Part shown: one piece after another, positions 7,797 through 15,319 of the stretch | Numbering within the stretch: the stretch's first letter is position 1 | How the letters are laid out: each line of letters starts with the position of its first letter | Source: an uncultured Oscillospiraceae bacterium | Lineage (GTDB): Bacteria > Bacillota > Clostridia > Oscillospirales > Oscillospiraceae | DNA: 56,123 bases | Assembly: GCA_947589545.1 (NCBI GenBank) | Contig: CANQBA010000020.1 | Span: forward strand, 1-56,123 | Direction: 5' to 3' | Made by a program: the position numbers and the translations under genes | Notes under the pieces: generated by a model | The model's input: only the letters and a program-made list of their open reading frames with translations | Told to the model about the DNA's origin: nothing | Databases searched by the model: none

Positions 7797-10700
7797 ATGA
7801 AAAAACGTTGGCTCTGTGTGATTTTGGCGCTGGTTCTGGCGGCGGGGTTCCTGCCGGGGACGGCGCGCGCGGCGGACGCCTGGACGGCGGCCCCCGTCGA
7901 GTCTCACTATTTCTATGACCAGCTGAATGATCGGGCCAAGGCTATCTACACAAAGCTCCTGGACGAGTTTACAGGGGCTGAAAAGAAATCCTATTACGAC
8001 GGCACAAAGACCATCGACCTCATCGGCCTTGAGGGCGTGGATCTGGACGCCGTGAGGGCGTATGTCAAGAAGGGCAACAAGGATCTCTTCAACGACTTCT
8101 GCGCCGCCAAGGACGCGCTGGATCTGGATCACTCCGAGATCTGGTGGATGGACTCCGGGTACCTCACCTTCCGGGTGACCCAGGACACCGCAAAAACCAA
8201 CAATTACGACGGCTATCACGTGATTATCGGCCCGGGCCGGGGCAATACCTATCTGCTGGGCGGCCAGACCATCCAGGACGTGGCGGGGAAGGATCAGGAG
8301 ATCAACGCCGCCATCGACGATATGGTGAAAAAGGCAGTGGACGCTCTCAACGCCAACAGCGCCGCCGGGAGCTACCTCCAGGCGGACAAGATCGCGTATC
8401 TGGTGAGCCACATCCACGACCAGATCACCAAGGGGATCCACTACCGCTATGAGATCGAGTGCCGCGACGGCGGCGTCAACGCCAAATACATACGCACCAT
8501 CTACGGCTTCGCCACCCACGAAGGCGTCTGCGAGGCATACGCCCGCACCCTCCAGGTGGCCCTGCGGCGGGCCGGCATCCAGTGCGTGCTGATCCACGGC
8601 GTTCAGACAAAGGGCACCCCGGAGGATCACATGTGGAACGCGGTGAACATCCCCGACGCCGACGGCACGGCCCGCTGGTATGTGGTGGACGCCACCTGGG
8701 ACGACCCGCTGACGGCGGACTACACCGGCAAGCGGGATCTGAACTTCAACGGCGGCCTGGACGGCAAGGAGACAAACACCTACCTGCTGGTAGGCCAGTC
8801 CCTGGTGGGCGAGCATTGGCGGCCCTCGGGCTATGTGTCCACCGGCAATTTTGAGTTCACCTACCCCACCATCGAGAACGGCGCCTTCTCCGGCGAGACG
8901 GTGGAGGGCGATTTCAACGGGCTGGAGGTGAAATACTCCGCCGGCGGCACCATGGAGGACAGCACCTCCGCCGGAGTCTACACCGTGACCTACAACGGCA
9001 TGAACGTGGAAGAGGCCCGTAAGCAGGGGCTCTACTTCATGGTGAAGATGTACGACTATCACGCCGACGGCACCGCCCACGTGATGGATGAGTGGTACTA
9101 CGCCGACGCCTCTTTCATTGTCGCCGCCAACAACCCGTTTTTCCACGACTCCCCCGAGGGCCTGCGCATCTCCTCCGCCACCTGCGAGTATGTGGATATC
9201 GCCGTCACCACCCGGGAGCCGGAACAACGGAAAACGTGGGGCAATGACCCCAGCACCAGCTATCTCTCCAAAAACCCGGACGCCGGGTATTTCCACGGGG
9301 ACGAGAGCGAGATCATCGCCCAGACAGGGATGCTCTACAACGTGAACGCCGGCTATGAGGCGCCCCCCTATGTGCTGACCCAGACCCCCGCCCCCAACGG
9401 CAACGCCACGGCGGGCGTGAAGTACCGCTTCAAGGTTACCTTTGACGACGACCTCTACCACATCCTGCCCGAGAGCAATAAGGCCGCGGATACATACGCC
9501 CAGGACTACGACCACGCCCAGAAAATCGAGCAGGTTCACGTCCGCTACGTCACCCGCCAGCAGGATCTGCACACCGGCGGCGAGAAGGAAGTCACGATCG
9601 CCGGCGATCTGCCCTTTGACGAGGATCGCGACGGCATCGTGGATATGGACGGCGGCTATACCGAGTTCAAATGGATCTACAAATACGACGGCAGGTTCGA
9701 CGACTGTCCCAACAGCGCCAAACACGTTGACGGCGCGTGCGACGTGAACGCGGGCTGTCCCATCGTGGGCGTGGAGTTCAATTTCCGGGCCTCCGACCTG
9801 TGGATCGACGACGTGACGGAGTATAACTTCTCCGTGGAGGGCGTTGTGGGCTCCCGCTCCGCCAAATTCCCCAACAATTTCTCCGTCATCTGCGTGGTCC
9901 CCGGCCTGTGCCCCGCCTGCTACCGCAGCCAGGGCATCGACTGGAACCTGTGGGGCCAGCCCACCCTGCTGGACGCCCCGGAGAACCTGGATCTTCTGAG
10001 CATGGCCAGAGAGGGCGGCACCGACGGCGCGACCCTCACGCTTTTGGACGAGCAGATGAAGCGGGACGAGCTGAACGGCCGGCTGATGCTGGTGGTGGAG
10101 GACAAGAGCGAGGGCGCTGGCAGCCGCGAGGAATATGAGATGCTCAACAAGGAGCTGGAGGAGAGCGAAAAAGGGCAGGAGCTTGAGGACCAGACCATCG
10201 CCGCCCGTATGCTCTTTGAGATCAACTTCAACCGCCTGTGCCCCATGGTGAAGCTGAAGCCCAACCAGGGCCAGTCCCTGCGCGTCCAGGTGGGCTACCC
10301 CGCCGGGGTGACCTACGAGTCCCTGGGCCAGGGCAAATATGAGCTGAAAGCCTACCACTTCACCCGCTGCGCGGAAAATGAAACCTGCAAGGAATATCTG
10401 GAGGAGCTCGCCAAAGCAAACAGCGCTTCCGAAAAGGCGGCCGTAAAAGCCTCCCACAACTGGGGAGCCCACATCGTCAGCGTGGAGGAGATTACCGTCA
10501 TTCCCACCCCCTACGGCATGGTGCTCATGTGCAACGCCTTCTCCCCCTTTGAGATCGTGGCGATTAAGAAGGACGGCTCCCCCACCCCCACGGAGGGCGC
10601 CAAGACCCTGGTGGTCGTCTCCGACGGCAACGGCACCGTCAGCGTAGGCGGCCAGGACGCCGTGGGCGAAAACGGCAACGTGACATTTGACAACGCCAAC

Positions 10701-12647
10701 GACTCCAAGACCTTCACCGTGAAGCCCCACGACGGCTACGTGGTGGACACCGTGTCCCTGGGCGGCACGGCCATCACTGTGGACAAGGAAAATAATACCT
10801 TCACCGTGGACAACGTTACGCAAAACGACGTCCTCAGCATCACCTTCCTGCCCGAAACGGTCAAAACCACAGAAGAAGAAAAATACGGCGCCACCGTGGT
10901 GTCCCAGGTCTGCGTCCATGCCAACCCAGGAGCCTATATAGAAGCTGGCCACACAGAGGACAAGGAAGCCTCCTGCACCACCGACGGCTGGAAGATGGGC
11001 GTCCAGTGCTCCGACTGCGGCCAGGTCATCTCCCGGGGCCAGTCCATCCCCGCTACGGGCCATGGGAACCTTGTGACCAGTAAAGAGGCCAAGGAACCCA
11101 CCTGCACCGAAGACGGGAACACCGCCGAGATCCGGTGTGGAACCTGCCAGGCGGTCATTTCCAGCTACTCCGTGATCCAGGCCCTGGGCCATCTTTTCGA
11201 AAACTACACCCCCACCGGCGAAACTACCTGCCAGGGCACCGAAATGAAGGCCGTCTGCGAGCGGTGCAGTGCCGCCGAGGACACCCATTTTGACACCTCC
11301 GTGAAGTCGGAGCATCAGTTTGGGGAGTACGTCTATCAGAACGACGCCACCTGCACCAAAAACGGCACCGAGAAGCGCGTCTGCCAGCTCTGCGGGGCCG
11401 AGGAGGTGCGGGAGAAGCCGGGCACCATGCTCTCCCACGACGTGGATCCCACCACTCACCTCTGCCGGAATTGTCACGAGTATGTCTGCTCCGGGGGCCA
11501 CACCCCCAAGACCGTTCCCGGCAAGGCGGCCACCTGCACGGAGAACGGTCTGACGGAGGGCCAGGTCTGCTCCGTCTGCGGCGAGGTTCTGAAAGCCCAG
11601 ACCACCATTCCCGCCCAGGGGCACAAATTCCCCGCCGACCACACGGCGCAGGGCGCCGTCTGTTCCGTCTGCGGCGCGGTGATGCAGGCCACCGATCACG
11701 TGCCCGAGGAGCTCCCCGCCGTGGCGCCCACCTGTGACACCAACGGCCTGACGCGGGGCGTCCGGTGCTCCATCTGCCACCACATCATGGAGCCGCAGGA
11801 GGTGATCCCCGCCCTGGGCCACCAATTTGACACGGATAAGCTTGTCTGGGCCTGGTCTACCGACGGGCTCAACCAGGCGGCGGCCACCGTCCCCTGTTCC
11901 CGAGCCGGCTGCGGCCGTCAGGTGACCTTCGCGGCCCAACTGACCCTGACCACCATGGTGGAGGCCGGATGCACCGGCGCGGGCAGCGCCTCCGCCACCG
12001 CCACCGTCACCGTGGGGACGGAGACCTTTACCGACACCCGCACCGTGGAGCTGCCCGCCCTGGGCCACGACGTGAAGGACGGCGTCTGCGCCCGCTGCGG
12101 CCGCCACGTGGGGAGCTTCCCCAGCCACCCGGAGATCCGGCCCTACGACAGCTTCGCGGACGTGCCCGCCGGTATCTGGTACGAGGATGAGCTGAAATAC
12201 GTCAACACCCGGGGGATCATGCTGGGCGGCGACGGCGGCAGATTCAAGCCGGAGGAGAACATCTCCCGCGTCCAGATGATGACGCTTCTGGCCCGCTTTG
12301 ACCTGAACGCCGAATCCACCGGCGCAAACTGGCACGACGCCAGCATCGCCTGGGCCGTGAAGGCCAAAATCTCCGACGGACAGAACCCGGAGGCCTCCCT
12401 GACGCGGGAGGACTGCGTCACCATGCTCTGGCGCTATTACGGAGAACCCCTGGTGGACTACGATCTTGGCGCGTACGCCGACGCCGGTCAGGTAAATTCC
12501 TGGTCGCGCAGCGCCCTTGAGTGGGCCGTCAGCGTGGGCGTCATCCAGGGCACCGGCGACGGCACCACCCTCTCCCCCCAGGGCACCGCCACCCGCGCCG
12601 AGGCCGCCTGCATCTTCGCCAGATTCGCGAAGCTCCTGGAAGGCTGA
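7797..12647 (+). CDS. Secreted transglutaminase-like protein with CxxC repeats and SLH modules
   Basis: 1616 residues. The signal peptide MKKRWLCVILALVLAAG..ARA ends near residue 26. A transglutaminase-like domain (about 195-320) has the triad C245 (EGVCEAYAR), H278 (EDHMWNAV) and D298 (VVDATWDDP). Long unassigned beta-rich regions follow. A GYxVDxVxxGG-type module (about 935-1020) precedes a Cys-rich region (about 1035-1440) with roughly eight CxxC units, often spaced as C-x(10,12)-CxxC and followed by IPAxGH or IPALGH. Three SLH modules end the protein (about 1448-1616: SFADVPAGIWYEDEL, SIAWAVKAKISDG, SALEWAVSVGVIQGTGDG). It should be exported and bound to cell-wall polymer by the SLH modules. 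The ATG at 7797 is preferred over a GTG at 7788 because it begins the signal peptide. Its substrate is unknown. Confidence 0.9.
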   Translation: MKKRWLCVILALVLAAGFLPGTARAADAWTAAPVESHYFYDQLNDRAKAIYTKLLDEFTGAEKKSYYDGTKTIDLIGLEGVDLDAVRAYVKKGNKDLFNDFCAAKDALDLDHSEIWWMDSGYLTFRVTQDTAKTNNYDGYHVIIGPGRGNTYLLGGQTIQDVAGKDQEINAAIDDMVKKAVDALNANSAAGSYLQADKIAYLVSHIHDQITKGIHYRYEIECRDGGVNAKYIRTIYGFATHEGVCEAYARTLQVALRRAGIQCVLIHGVQTKGTPEDHMWNAVNIPDADGTARWYVVDATWDDPLTADYTGKRDLNFNGGLDGKETNTYLLVGQSLVGEHWRPSGYVSTGNFEFTYPTIENGAFSGETVEGDFNGLEVKYSAGGTMEDSTSAGVYTVTYNGMNVEEARKQGLYFMVKMYDYHADGTAHVMDEWYYADASFIVAANNPFFHDSPEGLRISSATCEYVDIAVTTREPEQRKTWGNDPSTSYLSKNPDAGYFHGDESEIIAQTGMLYNVNAGYEAPPYVLTQTPAPNGNATAGVKYRFKVTFDDDLYHILPESNKAADTYAQDYDHAQKIEQVHVRYVTRQQDLHTGGEKEVTIAGDLPFDEDRDGIVDMDGGYTEFKWIYKYDGRFDDCPNSAKHVDGACDVNAGCPIVGVEFNFRASDLWIDDVTEYNFSVEGVVGSRSAKFPNNFSVICVVPGLCPACYRSQGIDWNLWGQPTLLDAPENLDLLSMAREGGTDGATLTLLDEQMKRDELNGRLMLVVEDKSEGAGSREEYEMLNKELEESEKGQELEDQTIAARMLFEINFNRLCPMVKLKPNQGQSLRVQVGYPAGVTYESLGQGKYELKAYHFTRCAENETCKEYLEELAKANSASEKAAVKASHNWGAHIVSVEEITVIPTPYGMVLMCNAFSPFEIVAIKKDGSPTPTEGAKTLVVVSDGNGTVSVGGQDAVGENGNVTFDNANDSKTFTVKPHDGYVVDTVSLGGTAITVDKENNTFTVDNVTQNDVLSITFLPETVKTTEEEKYGATVVSQVCVHANPGAYIEAGHTEDKEASCTTDGWKMGVQCSDCGQVISRGQSIPATGHGNLVTSKEAKEPTCTEDGNTAEIRCGTCQAVISSYSVIQALGHLFENYTPTGETTCQGTEMKAVCERCSAAEDTHFDTSVKSEHQFGEYVYQNDATCTKNGTEKRVCQLCGAEEVREKPGTMLSHDVDPTTHLCRNCHEYVCSGGHTPKTVPGKAATCTENGLTEGQVCSVCGEVLKAQTTIPAQGHKFPADHTAQGAVCSVCGAVMQATDHVPEELPAVAPTCDTNGLTRGVRCSICHHIMEPQEVIPALGHQFDTDKLVWAWSTDGLNQAAATVPCSRAGCGRQVTFAAQLTLTTMVEAGCTGAGSASATATVTVGTETFTDTRTVELPALGHDVKDGVCARCGRHVGSFPSHPEIRPYDSFADVPAGIWYEDELKYVNTRGIMLGGDGGRFKPEENISRVQMMTLLARFDLNAESTGANWHDASIAWAVKAKISDGQNPEASLTREDCVTMLWRYYGEPLVDYDLGAYADAGQVNSWSRSALEWAVSVGVIQGTGDGTTLSPQGTATRAEAACIFARFAKLLEG

Positions 12648-12667
12648 ATATCCAAGAACCATCCTCT

Positions 12668-12698
12668 CCCCCCACGGGTCGCCCGCGGGGGGATTTTT
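12668..12698 (+). terminator. Terminator after the transglutaminase/SLH gene
   Basis: The 11-position stem (12668-12678 with 12682-12692, one A/C mismatch, 3-nt loop) is followed by five T (12694-12698). It lies 20 bp after the stop codon. Confidence 0.85.
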
Positions 12699-12734
12699 GC
12701 GCCCCGGCCCCGCCTTAATTTTCCCGCTCCAGCC

Positions 12735-12762
12735 TTGACAAAATCCCCTCTTGTGGTAAAAT
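12735..12762 (+). promoter_or_regulatory. Promoter of the tagA-like gene
   Basis: -35 TTGACA (12735-12740) and -10 TAAAAT (12757-12762) are separated by 16 bp. The transcript would carry a leader of about 150 nt before the glycosyltransferase, including hairpins at 12802-12817 and 12850-12890. Confidence 0.75.
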
Positions 12763-12828
12763 ATCCAGTGTTGAAAAATAATTTAATTTCATGAAGCTTT
12801 CTCCCGGTGACGCCGGGAACCGAAAAGC

Positions 12829-12903
12829 ATGGCATTTTACCTCATTTATGACAAACCGGCAGGCGTACCCGCATGGTTTACGGGTATGCCCGCAATACTA
12901 TAG
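12829..12903 (+). CDS. Possible 24-codon leader peptide before the tagA-like gene
   Basis: An ATG at 12829 opens a 24-residue frame (MAFYLIYDKP... ending ..GMPAIL) whose TAG stop (12901-12903) abuts the GGAAGGGCGG ribosome-binding site of the next gene. The 10-bp hairpin GGCGTACCCG/CGGGTATGCC lies within it. No good Shine-Dalgarno precedes the ATG, so it may be chance. If translated, it could couple leader translation to tagA expression. Confidence 0.25.
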   Translation: MAFYLIYDKPAGVPAWFTGMPAIL

Positions 12904-12917
12904 GAAGGGCGGGTTTT

Positions 12918-13640
12918 ATGCGTACCGAGGTGCTTGGCGTGGAATTTGACGCCGTGACCATGGCCGAGGCCGTGGAGCGCGGCATGGCGATGCTGGACAC
13001 CGCCGCTCCCGACTATGTGGTGACCCCCAACCCGGAGGTGGTGATGGTCTGCCGGGAGGATCCGGAGGCCGCCCGGGCCGTGGCCAACGCCTCCCTGGTG
13101 CTGCCCGACGGCATCGGCGTCGTCTACGGCGCCAAGATCCTGGGCCGGCCCCTGCCGGAGCGTGTCCCCGGCGCGGATTTTGCCCTGCACATGATGGAGC
13201 GGATGGCCGCCTCCGGCCGGAGCGTCTTTCTCCTGGGCGCCAAGCCGGGCGTGGCGGAGCTGGCCGCCGAAAAGCTCTCCGCCCGCTTCCCCGGCCTGCG
13301 GATCGTCGGCGTCCACGACGGCTATTTTCAGGACGACGGCCCCGTCATCGACGCCGTCAACGCCGCCGCCCCGGATCTTCTGCTGGTGTGCCTGGGCGCG
13401 CCAAAGCAGGAGAAGTGGATGCTTACAAACCGCGATAAGCTGAAGGTGCGGCTCATGGCGGGCCTGGGCGGCTCTCTGGACGTGTACGCCGGCGTGGTGG
13501 AGCGCGCCCCGGAGCGCTGGCAAAAGATGAATCTGGAGTGGCTTTACCGCCTCAAGAAGGAGCCGAAGCGCCTGGGGCGCATGATGAAGCTGCCAAAATT
13601 TCTGGTGTGTGTGGCCGGGGAGCGTCTTGGCGGGAAATGA
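12918..13640 (+). CDS. tagA: WecG/TagA/CpsF-family glycosyltransferase
   Basis: 240 residues. Family motifs are TPNPEVVMVCRED near 35, the LPDGIGVVYGAKILG stretch near 65, and LLLVCLGAPKQEKWM near 155. These enzymes transfer N-acetylmannosamine(uronic acid) from the UDP-sugar to an undecaprenyl-PP-GlcNAc acceptor at the membrane, early in wall teichoic acid or pyruvylated cell-wall polymer synthesis. SLH proteins bind such pyruvylated polymers, so its place after an SLH gene is suggestive. The chosen start follows GGAAGGGCGG; 15 further in-frame residues upstream lack a site. The exact sugar is inferred from family only. Confidence 0.88.
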   Translation: MRTEVLGVEFDAVTMAEAVERGMAMLDTAAPDYVVTPNPEVVMVCREDPEAARAVANASLVLPDGIGVVYGAKILGRPLPERVPGADFALHMMERMAASGRSVFLLGAKPGVAELAAEKLSARFPGLRIVGVHDGYFQDDGPVIDAVNAAAPDLLLVCLGAPKQEKWMLTNRDKLKVRLMAGLGGSLDVYAGVVERAPERWQKMNLEWLYRLKKEPKRLGRMMKLPKFLVCVAGERLGGK

Positions 13641-13679
13641 CCCGCCCTTCCCCTTATCAATCGGAAAGGATCTGTTTTT

Positions 13680-14234
13680 ATGGTATATATTCTTCTGGCC
13701 GACGGTTTTGAAGAGGTGGAGGCCGTCTCCCCCGCCGACGCCCTGCGCCGCGCCCGGGTGGACGTGCAGCTGGTGGGCGTCACGGGCATGACCGTCACCG
13801 CCAGCCACGGTCTGCGTGTCGCCGCCGACGCGGCCCTGGCGGACATCGACCCCGCCTCCTGCGAGGCGCTGATCGTCCCCGGCGGCCTTCGGGGCGTGGA
13901 GAATCTGAAGGCCTCCCCCGCCGCCCTGGCGGCCATCAAAAAGGCTTACGAGGCGGGCCGGCTTGTCTGCGCCATCTGCGCCGGCCCCACGGTGCTGGCA
14001 AAGCTTGGCATCCTGGAGGGCAAAAGGGCCGTCTGCTACCCAGGCATGGAGGGGGAGCTTGCCGGCGCCGTCCCCCAGCCCGGCGCCAGGGCCGTGACGG
14101 ACGGCAATGTGATCACGGGCCGTTCCGCCGGCACTTCCTGGGACTTCGCCCTGGCCATCCTCACCGCCCTGCGGGGCCCGGAGGCGGCCCAAAGGGTGGC
14201 CGCCGCCATCCACTATGACGGCTTCCAAGGCTGA
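13680..14234 (+). CDS. DJ-1/PfpI family protein
   Basis: 184 residues. It shows the DJ-1 hallmarks ADGFEEVEAVSPAD (conserved Glu near 12) and the nucleophile elbow AICAGPTVLAKLG with the reactive Cys near 100. Bacterial DJ-1 proteins of this subgroup are linked to oxidative or glyoxal stress, or are of unknown function. GGAAAGGA lies upstream of the ATG. The downstream 5-formyl-THF cyclo-ligase gene overlaps its 3' end by 20 bp, so the pair is co-transcribed, probably with tagA. Confidence 0.9.
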   Translation: MVYILLADGFEEVEAVSPADALRRARVDVQLVGVTGMTVTASHGLRVAADAALADIDPASCEALIVPGGLRGVENLKASPAALAAIKKAYEAGRLVCAICAGPTVLAKLGILEGKRAVCYPGMEGELAGAVPQPGARAVTDGNVITGRSAGTSWDFALAILTALRGPEAAQRVAAAIHYDGFQG

Positions 14235-14760
14235 CCTCCGAAGGCTTGTCCGGGAGGCGGAGCGGCGTCTCTCCCCAACGGAAAAGGCGGAGAGCGACCG
14301 GATCCTGGCCGCCCGGTTCTTAGCGTCGGAGCCATACCGGCGGGCTAAGATCCTTCTTTTCTACGCCGGCGCGGGCCCGGAGCCGGACACGCGTCCTCTG
14401 GTGGACGCGGCCCTGGAGGCGGGCAAGACCGTGGCCCTCCCTAAGATCACCGCCCCCGGCGTCATGGAGGCCCGGCGTATCGCCGCCGCCGGGGAGCTTG
14501 TCCCGGACAAATACGGCATCCCCGCCCCGGCGGAGGGGAGCCAGCTCCTTCCCCCGGAGGCCTTCGACCTTATTTTAGTCCCCGGCGCGGCCTTCACCCC
14601 CGGCGGCATCCGCCTGGGGCGCGGCGGCGGGTACTATGACCGCTATCTTCCCCGCACCCGGGGCGTGAAGCTGGCCCTGGCGCGGCGCCGATTCATCTTC
14701 CCCGCCCTCCCCATAGAGCCCCACGACATCCCCGTGGACATCCTCATCACCGACGACTGA
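14215..14760 (+). CDS. 5-formyltetrahydrofolate cyclo-ligase
   Basis: 181 residues. The family signature is visible: R..LSPTEKAESDRIL at the N-terminus, LPKI near 80, and the ATP/folate loop region FDLILVPGAAFTPGGIRLGRGGGYYDRYL near 120-148 (quoted in part: GGIRLGRGGGYYDRYL). The enzyme converts 5-formyl-THF to 5,10-methenyl-THF with ATP in the cytosol and so recycles folate for one-carbon metabolism. It starts within the DJ-1 gene. A GC-rich hairpin follows the stop codon. Confidence 0.92.
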   Translation: MTASKADLRRLVREAERRLSPTEKAESDRILAARFLASEPYRRAKILLFYAGAGPEPDTRPLVDAALEAGKTVALPKITAPGVMEARRIAAAGELVPDKYGIPAPAEGSQLLPPEAFDLILVPGAAFTPGGIRLGRGGGYYDRYLPRTRGVKLALARRRFIFPALPIEPHDIPVDILITDD

Positions 14761-14763
14761 AAC

Positions 14764-14785
14764 GCGAGGCCCCGAAGGGCCTCGC
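14764..14785. terminator. GC-rich hairpin after the cyclo-ligase gene
   Basis: A perfect 9-bp stem GCGAGGCCC/GGGCCTCGC with a 4-nt loop lies 4 bp after the cyclo-ligase stop. No T-tract follows on the plus strand; on the minus strand three T follow. It may stop transcripts from either side, less efficiently than a canonical terminator. Another 7-bp hairpin is at 14872-14888. Confidence 0.45.
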
Positions 14786-14985
14786 CAAAATCCCCCGCCC
14801 CCGCGAAATCATGGATTTCGTGGAAAAAGAAGGAGCGAAGTCAGCGCCCCCCAGCCCTTTCGGGGCCCCCGCGCGGTCTTTGACCGCGTGGGGAAAGGAG
14901 GAGCGAACCGTGCGACTGAGGGATGCGGCGGCCGCGTTAAGCGACCGCCGCGTCCCGAGGCAGAGCCGGTTCCGCGACGACGCCG

Positions 14986-15123
14986 TCAGCAGCCGCAGCC
15001 GCAGCCGTTGTTGTTGCAGCCGCAGTCGTTGCCGCAGCCGTTGCCGTTGTTGCCGCAGCAGCAGCACAGGACGATGATGATCAGGATGATCCAGAGACAA
15101 GAATTATTTCCGCCAAAGCACAT
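14986..15123 (-). CDS. 45-residue Cys/Gly/Asn-rich membrane microprotein
   Basis: The frame starts MCFGGNNSC, continues with a hydrophobic stretch LWIILIIIVL, then four consecutive Cys and a tail made almost only of Gly, Asn and Cys (GNNGNGCGNDCGC..GCGCGC). The ATG is preceded on the minus strand by GGAGTAAAACT, a well-placed ribosome-binding site. 14 of 45 residues are Cys. The layout of a short TM plus a Cys/Gly-rich tail recalls small membrane or spore-coat peptides of Firmicutes. It could bind metal or be cross-linked. It lies alone on the minus strand between two plus-strand genes. No family name is claimed. Confidence 0.7.
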   Translation of the reverse strand: MCFGGNNSCLWIILIIIVLCCCCGNNGNGCGNDCGCNNNGCGCGC

Positions 15124-15319
15124 AGTTTTACTCCATTCCGCCGACGCGCCCGGCAATTTGAAATGGTTTTTCTGTCAGCGCCGCGCGCGTTCCCGGCGTG
15201 ACAGGATGACTTGCCTGCCATCTGGCTCATTCTATGCCGGGTGGGGAGCGCATGTCACGCAGACGCAAGGTTTTCGCTCCGGCGGCTCTCCCGCCGGCAT
15301 CCCGGAAAAGGAGGTACCC

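Noticed and set aside
7587-12662. A 1691-codon open frame antisense to the transglutaminase/SLH gene
   Set aside because: It mirrors a GC-rich coding sequence, is His/Gly/Val-rich with no domain, and has no ribosome-binding site. Similar long antisense frames over purL, alaS and the S-layer gene were rejected for the same reason.
12781-12900. A known riboswitch (c-di-GMP, c-di-AMP, or others) before tagA
   Set aside because: Hairpins are present but the conserved loops of the classes I know could not be matched.
14888-15319. A 144-residue N-terminal extension of MltG
   Set aside because: The extension is Arg/Gln-rich, lies over the antisense Cys-rich gene and lacks a Shine-Dalgarno, while 15320 has a perfect one.
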